Shown one piece after another: positions 8,804 to 18,734 of a stretch of 64,000 nt of DNA. The DNA is from Agriotes lineatus (lineage: Eukaryota; Arthropoda; Insecta; Coleoptera; Elateridae), in assembly GCA_940337035.1 (NCBI GenBank), contig CALNHX010003573.1, forward strand, positions 1 through 64,000, in the 5' to 3' direction. Made by a program: the position numbers and the translations under genes. How positions within the stretch are numbered: position 1 is the first letter of the stretch; every line of letters starts with the position of its first letter. The notes beneath the pieces were generated by a model. It was not told the origin of the DNA and made no database searches. It saw only the letters and a list, made by a program, of their open reading frames with translations.

Positions 8804-9248
8804 CAATAGGGAAGATATCAGAAGAGAGAATTTGAATTTTCCAAATTACAGTAAACGAAAATTTGAGGAAACATATCAGAATAAATTTACTTTTGGCAAA
8901 AATAATTACAATAATTATAGGTCAGGTGAGCAGAACTTCAATAATAATTATAATAGAACTTTGGACAGATGGAGGAATAATCAGTATAATAGGAACAATG
9001 AAGGAAATTATCAGAACAGGAATGATTATAATCAAAATGATAGAAAGAGATATAGGGAGTTGATTGAGGAAAGAAATCATGAGAAGTCAAGACAAGAAGA
9101 AATAAAGAATAAATATCCCCAAAGACAGTATGTAAATACTTTATTCAGAAATGTATATGATAGAGGGAGACAAATACAAGAAAATCCAATACAAGAAGCT
9201 GAGGGTTTGGAAGATTCCTCAGAGGATAAAAAAAAACTTCAATTTTAA
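8793..9248 (+). CDS. Gag C-terminal tail (nucleocapsid-like, Asn-rich), out of frame
   Basis: This frame opens after TGA 8790-8792 and overlaps the end of gag by eight bases, so it is the continuation of Gag separated by one base. About 150 residues are rich in Asn, Tyr, Arg and Gln (for example NNYNRTLDRWRNNQYNRNN) and would bind RNA. There is no CCHC zinc knuckle, which most Ty3/gypsy Gag proteins carry. It ends DKKKLQF with stop at 9246-9248; the lysines are encoded by a run of nine A residues at the junction with pol. The one-base gap is more likely a mutation than recoding, but a programmed +1 shift is not excluded. Confidence 0.7.
   Translation, partial: EVGNNREDIRRENLNFPNYSKRKFEETYQNKFTFGKNNYNNYRSGEQNFNNNYNRTLDRWRNNQYNRNNEGNYQNRNDYNQNDRKRYRELIEERNHEKSRQEEIKNKYPQRQYVNTLFRNVYDRGRQIQENPIQEAEGLEDSSEDKKKLQF
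9228..9237 (+). promoter_or_regulatory. putative -1 ribosomal frameshift site (A9-C)
   Basis: Nine A residues (9228-9236) followed by C lie at the end of the Gag-tail frame. The pol frame has a stop (TAA 9227-9229) right before the run and is then open for 1.4 kb, while the Gag frame stops at 9246. Only slippage between 9230 and 9245 by -1 can join them, which points to this run. Transcript slippage at the A run would have the same effect. Confidence 0.65.
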
Positions 9249-10615
9249 ATGTTTTAAAGAAGAACGTCACGATTTTTAACAATATTTATGAAAATAATGG
9301 AGAATTTTTACTGGAAGAGGAGGAAGAAGAAGAACAGATTTCAAAGTTACCATTTTTAAAAGTAAATTTAAATAATATTGAATATTTAGCTTTGGTAGAT
9401 AGTGGAGCTATGGCGTCCTTAATAAATGAGAAGATAATTTTAGATAATTTAGATGTTCTAAACAAAAATATCATAAAAGTGAATAAAATAGATTTGCTAT
9501 CGGCTACTAAGAGGAAAATTTCAACAACGAACAGAATGTTAAATATTAAAATAATTATTGATCAATGGGAAGGTGTTGTTAGGTTGTTTATTGTAAAAGG
9601 ATTAATAGTGGACCTAGTGTTAGGAATTGACATCATTCAGCAACTAGAAATAAGTATAGACGGTGCACAAAGATGTATTCGTTTAAAGAGGTTAATTAAA
9701 TCTTGGAACTGTACCAAAAGGGTCAGCCAAGAAAATAAGTGTAGCCAATTAGAGAAAATTGGAAATGAAATGAAGTATAATGAAGGTATAATTATTAATA
9801 ATAGTATAATAGGTAATATTGAGAATAAATATGATATAAAGGGGGTATTGCTGAATGAATTAAAAATAGGCGAGAAGAATAAACAATTTGCAGGTGAAAT
9901 ATTGGAAATAATTTATAATAATAAGGAGATTATCAATGAGAAAGTAGGACAAGTTCAGAAATACATTCACAAGTTACAGGTTGATGAGGAGAAAAGTTTT
10001 TATAGCAAATCGTATCCAATACCATATAAATTACGAGAACAGGTAAGGACGGAAATAAAGAAAATGGTAACAGATGGTGTCATAGAAGCTTCAAAAAGTA
10101 ATTTTATAAATCCGTTGGTAGTAGTTAAGAAACGTGACGGTTCTTTGAGATTATGTTTGGATGCACGCAGAATAAATCAAATAACTAAACCACAATATGA
10201 ATCTCCACAAACTATAGATGGATTATTAAGTAGAATTTGGGATAAGAAGATTCTTACAAAGTTGGATTTGAAGAATTCGTTTTGGCTAATACCATTACAT
10301 GAAGAATCAAGAAAATATACTGGTTTTAGTATTGATGGAGAAATTTTTCAATTTAGAGTGGTACCATTTGGTCTTTCAACATCTTGTGCAGCGCTGGTAA
10401 GAGCAATGCAGAAGATATTAAACCAATTTGAGAGCTTTTGTGTGCATTACGTAGATGATATTTTATTGTTTTCTGAAAACGAACAACATTTAAAGCATAT
10501 AGCAATTATAATTGAAACATTAAATAAAAATGGATTAAAACTTAACATATCAAAATGTGAATTTATGCAGGATAAAGTAACATATTTGGATATGAAATCA
10601 GTAAAAATGGAGTAA
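9230..10615 (+). pseudogene. pol: Pol N-terminal part: protease and reverse transcriptase
   Basis: The frame is entered from Gag at the A9 run. An acidic linker with a poly-Glu stretch precedes the aspartic protease, whose active-site triplet DSG is at 9398-9406. The RT domain begins near 9990, with LVVVKKRDGSLRLCLD, VVPFGLSTS and the catalytic YVDD (10448-10459). The protein would process Gag-Pol and copy element RNA into DNA in particles. The frame ends early at TAA 10613-10615; the next part of RT continues one frame away (open from 10576), so a single-base deletion lies between 10576 and 10612. The copy cannot make a full polymerase. Confidence 0.85.
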
Positions 10616-11412
10616 CTATAAATATGAAACGTCTTGAGGAAATTAAGAAGTTACCTCGTCCAACTAATTTAAAGAAATTAAGAGGGTTGTTAGGTGTTTT
10701 TAATTATTATAAAAGATTCATAAGTAATTACTCAGAGTTGACATTATCGTTAGTATAATTATTAAGAAAGGATGTTAAATGGTCATGGAATGAAGAGAGG
10801 GAAAAAGCATTGAATACTATCAAACAGAGGTTTCATGAAGGATTATTACTGAAATATCCTAATTTTAAAGAAAAGTTTATTCTTCGTACAGATGCATCTG
10901 ATCAAGCAATTGCAGCCGAATTAATACAAATACAAGATGGGATAGAAGTGCCAATATGTTTTATTTCAAGAATATTAAAAGGGTATGAAATTAGATATAC
11001 CATAGCTGAGAAAGAAATGTTAGCCATAATATTTGCAATTAATAAACTAAAATTTTATTTAACAGGGAACAAATTTGATATTGAAACGGATAATTCAGCA
11101 ATTTCGTTTTTGAAAAATAAAACTTTTCATAATGATAGGTTATACAGGTGGGCATTATATTTACAACAATATGAATTTGATATTAAACATAGGCCAGGGA
11201 AGTTAAATGTAGTGGCAGATTTCTTAAGTAGAAAAGATGTACCTATGTATGAAAAATCAAAACAAATCTTAATAGGAATTGAGAAAATTTATAAGGAAGG
11301 AAGATTATCAAAACAAGAGATGTTAATTATTCAGACAGCAGAAGAAATTGAAGAATTAAAAACTTTAGTATTACAAAGTCAAGATAAAAATTATAAAGGG
11401 TATCAAATTTAA
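10616..11412 (+). pseudogene. pol: Pol middle part: RT thumb and RNase H
   Basis: This frame carries the end of RT (KLRGLLGVFNYYKRFI near 10680, typical of the Ty3/gypsy thumb) and the RNase H domain: LRTDASDQAI near 10885, YTIAEKEMLAI near 10995 and ETDNSAI near 11085, giving the usual acidic residues. An in-frame TAA at 10756-10758 interrupts the RT-RNase H junction, and a second TAA at 11410-11412 separates it from integrase in the same frame. RNase H would remove the RNA strand during reverse transcription. Confidence 0.82.
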
Positions 11413-12441
11413 GAGAATTTGTTGGTAAAGGACTTAGAAATTGTTGAAGAAATTCATACAATATTTGGACATTGTGGAACAAGGAAAACTTGGTTAATTT
11501 TTAGGGAATGTTTTTATATGAAAAATGATATTAGATTAATTAAACAACTAATTCAAACTTGTCAAATTTGCCAATTTGCTAAAGAAAAGAATTTTAAAAA
11601 TCAGAATTTTGTTCAAAGTATTAGAGTAAATGAACCAATGGAATTGGTAGCTATTGATTATTTATCAAACCTAGTTACAGGACAATATGGATACAAACAT
11701 ATTTTGATTATGGTAGATGCATTTTCTAAATTTATAAAACTATATCCAGCGAAAAACTGTAATACTAAACATGTAATTAAGTCAATTGCAAATTTTGAAG
11801 AACAAGTAGGTAAACCAAGAAAGATTTTGGCAGACAATGCAACATATTTTAGGAATGTACGATTATCAAATAATTTAGATAGAAAGGGAATAAAGATATG
11901 TTTTTGTAGTATCAGACATCCACAAAGTAATATTGCAGAAAGGTACATTAAAGAGGTAATTAAATATTTAAGGATACTTACACATGAACATCATAATAAA
12001 TGGGTACAATATTTGCCTGATGTAGAAAATTTTATAAATAATGTTCCAAATACAACGACAGAAATCAGTCCAATTACTTTATGCAAACAAATAATTCCAG
12101 CTAGACCATGGAGAAGAGAACAAAGTAATGTTGAAGTAATGCAATTGTTAGATAGGGTTAGAAGAAGATTGGAAATAATTAATGACAGATATGAAAGGAA
12201 GCAGAACAAGAAAATTTTAAAACGGGTGCAATTCAAACTAGGGGATTTAGTAATTGTAAAGAAACTCAGAGTAGCAAACAGGAAAGAAAAAAAATGTGCA
12301 AAACTGTTATATGCATATGAAGGACCATATAAAATACATAAAATATTCAATAATAACAACACTTATGAATTAGTAAATGAAAGAGATGGAATAGTAAGAG
12401 GCAGATTTCATATATCCATGATTTATCCGTATAAAATGTAA
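11413..12441 (+). pseudogene. pol: Pol C-terminal part: integrase
   Basis: Same frame as the RNase H part, after the TAA at 11410. It begins with an HHCC zinc-binding module (IHTIFGHCGT ... CQICQFAK), then the DDE catalytic core: the first Asp in VAIDYLSNL near 11650, the second in LADNATYF near 11830, and Glu in NIAERYIKEV near 11935. The C-terminus has the GPY/F-type YEGPYKIHKI block and no chromodomain. It would insert element DNA into the genome. The integrase itself has no internal stop; only its link to the rest of Pol is cut. It ends at 12441, before a nested transposon. Confidence 0.87.
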
Positions 12442-12452
12442 ATAGAAACATG

Positions 12453-14151
12453 TATAGTCTATTTTTTTGCTTTATGATTCAGAGCAGGCTTTGCATTTGT
12501 ATTATTTTAGCAGTGTACAACAGTTTAGTTACAAAATATACCTAACGTCAAAATCAAGGTCGCCGGGATTGTCAAGTTGACACTTTGGTAGAGCTTAATA
12601 AAATGCCAAGAAAAATCAGTATTAATAGTAAAACCAAACAGGCTATAAAACGCCGTTCTACTAATATAAAAGAATCAATGGTAACTTAAGTAAAACAGCC
12701 ATCATTGGGAGAGTTGGTCAAATCTTTGATGTAAGCATTAAGAATTAAATAGATATAACATTTTTAACAATTTCTTATAATGCTAGATTTCGAATGCAAC
12801 ATGTTAATATTCTAAACGAAGCGAAATCACAACTCCAGCAACAATCGAATGACAATATGAATAAATAAAAGAAAATTTTAACTTGGGAGGAATATAGTTT
12901 CAGGGAAGATATTAAGAAATTTTTTACTTTGGATAATTTATTGCGATGTGCAAGTGAGGAACTAAATTAAACTGGGAGTCGTTAAAAATTATACTACACA
13001 TTAAAAAATATGGGATATAAATACAAAATTGTGAATGGAAGCAAATTGTTGTGTGAGAAGTCATGTAATTTTGGCGAAGATTGCTTTTTTAAAGAAGTAT
13101 TTACAATTTCGAAATTCTAGTAAAAAATTATGTTCATGTTTTTGGATGTAACTTGGATATTTCGCAATGGAACCAATGTCCGTAGGCGGACCCACGACAC
13201 ATACTTGAAAAGTAATTCATCTAAAGTTAAGGCGGAGGGAAAGAGCATGCAGGATGTACATCAGGATTTTTACCAGGATGTGACTTACACTTGGACTGGG
13301 ACAATAATGACAGGGCCTATCATAAGTGCATCAATGGTGAGATTTTTAGGCAATGATGAAAAACAGGTATTCCCTGCTTTGTCCAAATGGATGGAAAATG
13401 TGCGATACTTACGGATACTGCATCATAATATAATTCGGTTCTTATCGATAAATCTCCCAATTTCTCGTCCAATAAATGACAAATACAGGAATGGTTAATT
13501 AAACGTGACGTACAATTTGATGAAAAACTAACAAAGCGACAATTATGGAAAAAAAAACATTGAACACTGTGAACTATTACTAATACAAAGCGACTGGGCA
13601 AAGGATATTGTAATTGTAGTTTGGAAGAATCTAATACAGAATCGAAAGACGAGTTATATTCTTCTGAATCAGATTCTGGATCATTATCATGAAGTGTATC
13701 CATCTAAATTATGGTAAATTTTATCTCTGAAAATGGTTCTATCAGAGTATTTTGTATTATCTGTTTATTTTGAAATGCCTGTTATATGTTTAGCATAAAT
13801 AATAACTTCTACAACACAGATCTGCAAACAAAAATCATGAGCAAATTGTTAATAATATATTTTTACATTAGTACATTTAAGATCGATGTCTAGAAATTTT
13901 ATGACGTTACAGTTAGATAACAATTATGTTTAAATAACCGTACTTAAAATAAAGCAATACCTTATTTAATGTCAATGGTTCAGTAATTTTAGCTCTTATT
14001 AAGTATAATAGTGCTTATAAGTTAACACTGACAGTTGTAATAGGTTTTTGACATAACTAGTGATTTTTTCTTTGTAACCAACTACCCACACTGTTACAAA
14101 AATGCAAATGCAAAGCCTGCTCTGAATCATAAAGCAAAAAAACAGACTATA
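12453..14151 (+). mobile_element. Tc1/mariner-type transposon nested in the LTR element
   Basis: Inverted ends of about 50 bp start TAGTCT at 12455 and finish AGACTA at 14149. The arms share GCTTTATGATTCAGAGCAGG with one mismatch nearby. TA dinucleotides flank both sides (12453-12454, 14150-14151), as expected for this superfamily. Body 1695 bp. The single gene is decayed. It interrupts the space between integrase and the 3' LTR, so it is younger than the LTR element or travelled with it. Confidence 0.8.
12600..13690 (+). pseudogene. Tc1/mariner-like (DDE_3) transposase relic
   Basis: A transposase that would cut and paste the surrounding element. Pieces in order: a basic N-terminal piece after ATG near 12603 ending in stops, MGYKYKIVNGSKLLCEK near 13010 (helix-turn-helix end), FMFLDVTWIFRNGTNVR near 13135 (first catalytic Asp; the usual Glu after it is Val), then in another frame DTAS and YNSVLIDKSPNFSSN, and EWLIKRDVQFDEKLTK near 13490-13540. 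The order matches the insect IS630/Tc1 proteins with LDETW and DNASYH motifs. Multiple stops and frame changes make it inactive. The longest open piece is 13130-13498. Confidence 0.72.
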
Positions 14152-14188
14152 AATATTTTAATATTAAGGTTGTTGTTCGTTAAATAGA

Positions 14189-14384
14189 TTTACTGCCGGT
14201 CTTATAAAGGCCACTAATCTGACGTTAACTTTAATTCGCTGTTAAAATGAACAAAAGCGCATCAACATGTTAATGCTTATGACATTTTATTCATTAGTAA
14301 ACAAATTTTGATGTGCTTTTGTTTATTTTAACAGCGAATTAAAGTTAACCTCAGATTAGTGGCCTTTATAAGACTGGCTGTAAA
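14189..14384. mobile_element. MITE, family C copy 1
   Basis: TTTACTGCCGGTCTTATAAA at the left is matched by the reverse complement at the right (AAGACTGGCTGTAAA). The arms extend about 60 bp and include GTTAACTTTAATTCGCTGTT. A second copy, lacking part of the left arm, lies at 48785-48935. Non-coding; nested in the LTR element 3' region. Confidence 0.72.
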
Positions 14385-14524
14385 TGTGTTGTTTCTATAG
14401 TGAGTTGAATAAAATAAAGATTAATTGTTAATAGAATAAAATATTGAAAGTAACATGGGATACAAAACAATGCAGGAATAAAATGGGAATGCAGAAAAGA
14501 GATTTGAACTAAAACAAGTTTATT

Positions 14525-14660
14525 TATAGTATATTGTTTAACGAGTGACGAAAGTAGCATTTTCTGCAAACGAGAGAACAGTTTATCAAACGAGGCGTAG
14601 CCGAGTTTGATAATGTTCTCAAGTTGCAGAAAATGCTTTTCGACGAGTAAAACACTATAC
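14525..14660. repeat. palindrome with CGAGGCGTAGCCGAG core
   Basis: Arms such as GCATTTTCTGCAA, GAGAACA and TTATCAAAC pair around the core at 14591-14605. The outer ends carry TATAGT. Repeated GACGAAAGT motifs continue to about 15010. It lies between the nested MITE and the 3' LTR and may be a separate foldback insertion. Confidence 0.6.
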
Positions 14661-15054
14661 TTTTTCTATAACCATGGTTCACTACTACTGCACTAAAACA
14701 CTACCGTCCGAGAGCAAGGCTACTTGATGAGACGTCCTGCCAATTTCGTGATAATTTTTATAACTGTATTTTGCATTTATGTATTACGTTATACAAAGTA
14801 AATTTACACGTTTTTGTGCTAAATCATGTTTTTCCATTGTGCTTTATCAAATTAAATTACAATTGGATATGGAAGAATGCATTTAATATCTGAAATTGCA
14901 ACCACTTACTTTCGTCACTAGAGACGAAAGTTAACGTTATGGGATATTCTATCACTGGTTCCGGAACTGGCGTTTTCGGTTGGGGTAAAACGTGACGAAA
15001 GTTGTTCATTTTTAAATGGTTATAGAAAAAATCTTTTCCTTCATTGGGGAATTG
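14661..15054 (+). other. LTR-element 3' leader with polypurine tract
   Basis: No gene. The last bases before the 3' LTR include TTGGGGAATTG (15044-15054), a short purine tract where plus-strand priming would be expected. Copies of ACGAAAG appear in both orientations. Confidence 0.5.
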
Positions 15055-16431
15055 TGTTATGATACATGATATGGACAGAGATTATAATAAAGGAATGTTG
15101 AAAATTGAACGAGTAAATTTGAACAGTTACAGAAATTGAGTCTAAATAGATAAAATAAAAAATTTAACATTAATTGATGAAGATCAACTTTGATTGCATT
15201 ATTCATTGGGATTCATAAAATACTGGTAGGCTGATTTGAATGCATTGAAATAAATAATTAACGAAATAAAAAAATTCAAACTAAGGTTACATCGACAATT
15301 GTGTTTGTTAAGAAAATTATGTATTGTTAGTATTATTTTAAATTAATTAAATAGTGTGCATAAATAATCGTTACTAGTATATAAAAAAAAGTTGTTTATA
15401 AAACAGTTACCAAATAAGTACTCATAAAGCAGTTGTAAGAAAATTTATGGAAAATTAAATATTAAAAATTAATGGGAATAACTGCAATAATTATTTATTT
15501 AATATGGTATTATGAATAGTAAGATTAAAAGCAAAGAAAAACAGTTATTGAAATATTGGTAAACAAAAATAATCATCATCGATTGAAAGTGGATTTATTG
15601 CATCGAACTACAAGTGATGGGAAGTAATTTTATATTGATTATGTGAAGAATTGGATCGATACTTGGAATATTAAGTTTGAGCTGTCAGCGTACCTGAAAA
15701 TAATTGGACAAAGTTAATAGTTGAAAATAACAGAAGGAGAGAAACTTACCTGGACAAATAGATCGTGTGATAGTAGGATTGTGGACTGCAGCAGTAACTA
15801 GGACGAGGTTTTGGAGGCAGATGAGTAGTTTGGAGGTGAGCGAGCGAGCAGAATAGTGACGGGAATTGGATTGATGGTACAGGCATACAACAGGAACTGG
15901 TGGCTGTGGTGATTGGACTAGAGGAAGCGGTAGCTGCTGAAAAAAGTGTTCTTTTCAGTAACTTACAGGGCTAAAGGTAGGAGCTGGTTGTGACGTCTGA
16001 CATTGGCAGCTGCAGGAGGTTGGACCTTGCATCAGTTCATAGGACCAAGGAAGGATTAGCTGTTGGAGGTTTTGAAGGTGTTACCTGTTTGAGAAGGCTG
16101 TTGGTGGTGAGTGTTGTGCGTGGTGAGGACGTAAGTAACAGAAACAGGTTTGTTAAAATAAGTTTAGATTGAAGTTTTGAATACTGTCAAATGTTGAAAG
16201 TAATTAACGGAAACTGAAGCAAAAATTATATAGAAAAGTCAACAAATTTTAAATGTCAAATGTAAAAGCATAGTTGTCAGTACACCTTAGTGTGAAGAGT
16301 TTGAAAAGTAAATTTTGACATTCAAATATAAAGCTAATATTAGGTTATAATATTTCATTGCAATATTAGATAGCATGCTAGATTCGATGAACCCAGCCCA
16401 ATGAGATAAGAGGTCTTGATTATATTAAATA

Positions 16432-17461
16432 CTAGCAAGATGCCCGTTCTTCGTACGGACTACAAATGTTTGTTTTTTCTTCTAAATCTCAAATGCATTC
16501 TAGAGTGTCCCCCTCCTCCATCACTCAATACGCTAAACAGTTTACCACTTTTCGCCTCTTAGAGGTGCAATTTCTAAAAAAATCAGCCCGTTTTATACTG
16601 AAATAAACCCACAGCGAAAATTTTCAAAGTCCCTTACGCCCCTTTCTAAATATTTTAAAAATCCATCTGTATGCCAAAAAAGAATGTTCTAACTCAATAA
16701 ACATAGGAAATACTTACGGTTCTTTAATTCACCCCCAAACCAGATTTGCACCTTTAGGGGTTGATTAGGGCAAAATACTAAAATAAGTGTCTAGGTATTT
16801 GCATTGATAATATTTGCAAGTAAACACCAAATCGCTATCTCATCGGGTGTAAGAGATATTGAGGAACTCGTGAAAACACATTTTACCCCTTTCACCCCCG
16901 TAGGGGAGGAATTTCAAAATATCCCTTTTAACCCATTTTATTGTGAAATGGAACTCACGGCGAAAAAAAATAATAAATGTAACCCCCCCACACCTTTTCA
17001 GTTTTTCCTCCTTTTACCCCTTTAGGGTTAACATTTTCAAATTCCCTTACACCCCTTTCTAAATATTTTAAAAATAAATCTATGTGCCCAAAAAGAATGT
17101 TCTAACTCAATAAACATAGGAAATACTTAGGGTTCTTTAATTCACCCCCAATCCACATTTGCACCTTTAAGGGTTGATTAGGGCAAAATCCTAAAATACG
17201 TATCTAGGTATTTACATTGATACTCTTTGCAAGTAAACACCAAGTCGATATCTTATCGGGTGTAAAAAATATTGAGGAATTCGTGAAAACACATTTTACC
17301 CCTTTTCACCCCCTTAGAGGTCGAATTTCAAAAAATCCCTTCTTAGCACTACCTTACGTAACAAACCGAACCTTCCACCCAAATTTCAAGTTTTTAGTGC
17401 CAGTGGTTTCGGCTCTGCGTTGATTAGTCAGGGTTGTGGCTTTCCTTTATATATGTATAGA
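16432..17461 (-). mobile_element. non-autonomous Helitron in the 3' LTR
   Basis: Read on the minus strand it starts TCTATACATATATAAAGG and ends GGGCATCTTGCTAG, sits exactly between A and T, and makes no target duplication, as Helitrons do. The undisturbed 5' LTR shows the empty site. Near the CTAG end the short stem CCGT/ACGG with a 7-nt loop fits the Helitron 3' hairpin. No Rep/helicase frame is present. The body is largely two tandem units of about 412 bp. Confidence 0.88.
16620..17400. repeat. two tandem ~412-bp units inside the Helitron
   Basis: TTTTCAAAGTCCCTTACGCC at about 16621 and TTTTCAAATTCCCTTACACC at about 17034 begin two similar units, sharing AATGTTCTAACTCAATAAAC and ACACATTTTACCCC. 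The second is slightly shorter. Internal minisatellites of this kind are common in insect Helitrons. Confidence 0.75.
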
Positions 17462-17526
17462 TTATTAAAAATATAACAGAATTATTTTGAAGGCATAGTT
17501 TCCTTAAATAGGGGCTATAGCAATAT

Positions 17527-17811
17527 TTAATAATTAAAGCTAAAGGAATAGCTATTTGATTTTAAAAATATAATGTTTTCTGTCACAATAGGAATAGGTC
17601 ATTATATCAACGAACATAAACTTCAATAAGATTATTGATTATATTATGAATTGAGATAAAAAAAATGATTTCTTTAGTGCCTTAGTGCTTTGTTCATTGA
17701 ATCGTTTGAAAAATTAAAAATTCAAATTGTATACAAATCTCGGTTTGGCGCCCCTTTAGAGTGGCGCCCGGGTGCGGTGCACGCGTTGCACGCGCTGTTG
17801 CGGGGGCCCTG
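17527..17811 (-). other. hAT remnant and right terminal inverted end
   Basis: AT-rich remainder of the hAT body followed by its GC-rich end (about 17740-17811), which resembles the 4082-4140 end: both have GGCGCCC and CAGGGCCCCCGCAA. No coding frame is kept here. Confidence 0.7.
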
Positions 17812-17819
17812 CCAACAGG

Positions 17820-18237
17820 TGATTCACAGCCCTTTCTTGATATTTAAATCATGTCCGACTAAATTAAATACATACATTTAATATAGATGGTCATGATTTA
17901 AATAAACAGGGTTATTCAATTTCAAGACTCATCATTGGGATTAAAAAACGGTTTTTACGAGGTTGGTTAAACAGAGGCAAAGTTGCAAATATGTACTACT
18001 TATGAGTAATACTCAAAAAATAAATAGGATCTAGCAGCTTAGTTTTTGAGTCCGAAAGACACAAATTATATCCAATAGCTAAAATTCAGGAATGCCATTA
18101 ATTGTTTCACTCTATAGTGAAAATTAAATATAATTCTAGAATTTGAGGGAATCATATAGCATTTGAAATGCTGAATAATTTGTATGACAATATAAACTTA
18201 CAGTTTAGAATATCTCTATGTTGAACACGACACTATA
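17820..18237. other. no gene seen
   Basis: AT-rich spacer after the hAT duplication. No convincing frame or repeat boundary. Confidence 0.4.
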
Positions 18238-18692
18238 TACAGAGTGTTGAGAAATAGATGCTTTAATTTTAACTGGTTATAGAACTCACCAAATGGAATA
18301 ATTTTTCTAAATACCATTTTTCGAAAACGCCTCCCAGGTCCAACAAAATTGAAACACATTTTCCATTAAAATAGCTATACGCCACTGAGTAGCTTTTATT
18401 GGTTTACTCCGCCGTTGACATTGACATAATATGTATTAACAAAACCTTTCTTATCATTTGGTATCATCAAATTTTATACTAACTCTAGCTTTTGTTTGAC
18501 TATGTTTTTTTGACAAAGTTATATATTTAATCAGTTGTATAAAATTAGAAATAAATGAAAGATACGACTCGTCAAATTTTGGGGAAAATATATTTAAAAG
18601 ATATGAGTTTCGAAAAAATGGTAAATAAAAAAGTTGTTCTATTTAACGAATCTGTAAAAGTGATTAAAATTAAAGCACCTTGCCCATTTCTG
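18238..18692. mobile_element. MITE, family B copy 2 (diverged)
   Basis: It shares TTTTAACTGGTTATAGAACT, CCATTTTTCGAAAACGCC and the inner GTCAAATTTTGGGGAAAATA with the copy at 4143-4663. The right arm is more decayed. A frame across it (18555-18794) is chance. Confidence 0.6.
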
Positions 18693-18734
18693 TTCATTTT
18701 ACATGTTTATCCTTGGATGTTCATATACGTATCA

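Larger units (their letters stand above)
15055..17522 (+). repeat. 3' LTR, interrupted by a Helitron
   Basis: The same TG...CA repeat as 5702-7138. Without the 1030-bp insertion it is 1438 bp, against 1437 bp for the 5' copy; the one length difference I found is an extra T in an A/T run near 15163. The near identity says the LTR element inserted recently. Confidence 0.92.
5698..17526 (+). mobile_element. Ty3/gypsy-type LTR retrotransposon with 4-bp TSD
   Basis: Long terminal repeats at 5702-7138 and 15055-17522 both begin TGTTATGATACATG and end GGGGCTATAGCA, so they carry TG...CA ends. ATAT flanks both sides (5698-5701 and 17523-17526). Between them lie gag, protease, reverse transcriptase, RNase H and integrase frames in Ty3/gypsy order. 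By eye the LTRs differ by one 1-nt indel plus a Helitron inserted in the 3' LTR. Without its nested insertions the element is about 8.9 kb. No envelope-like frame was seen. The coding region carries several disabling breaks, so this copy is defective. Confidence 0.93.
4074..17819 (-). mobile_element. hAT transposon with perfect 8-bp TSD, host to a nested stack
   Basis: The 8-bp direct repeat CCAACAGG lies at 4074-4081 and 17812-17819. Immediately inside are inverted ends beginning CAGGGCCCCCGCAA (4082 inward, and the reverse complement ending at 17811). CAGGG-type ends with 8-bp duplications are typical of hAT transposons. The span is 13.7 kb, but about 11.8 kb of it is a nested LTR retrotransposon, leaving a hAT body of about 1.9 kb with only the 3' part of its transposase gene (minus strand). 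It is therefore a deleted copy. Confidence 0.85.

Noticed and set aside
8863..9063. 66-codon Ile-rich frame
   Set aside because: Shadow of the Asn-rich Gag tail in another frame (AAT repeats read as ATA/ATT).
12442..15054. Envelope gene of a retrovirus-like element
   Set aside because: The space is filled by a mariner element, a MITE and a palindrome; no envelope-like frame, signal peptide or membrane segment is seen.
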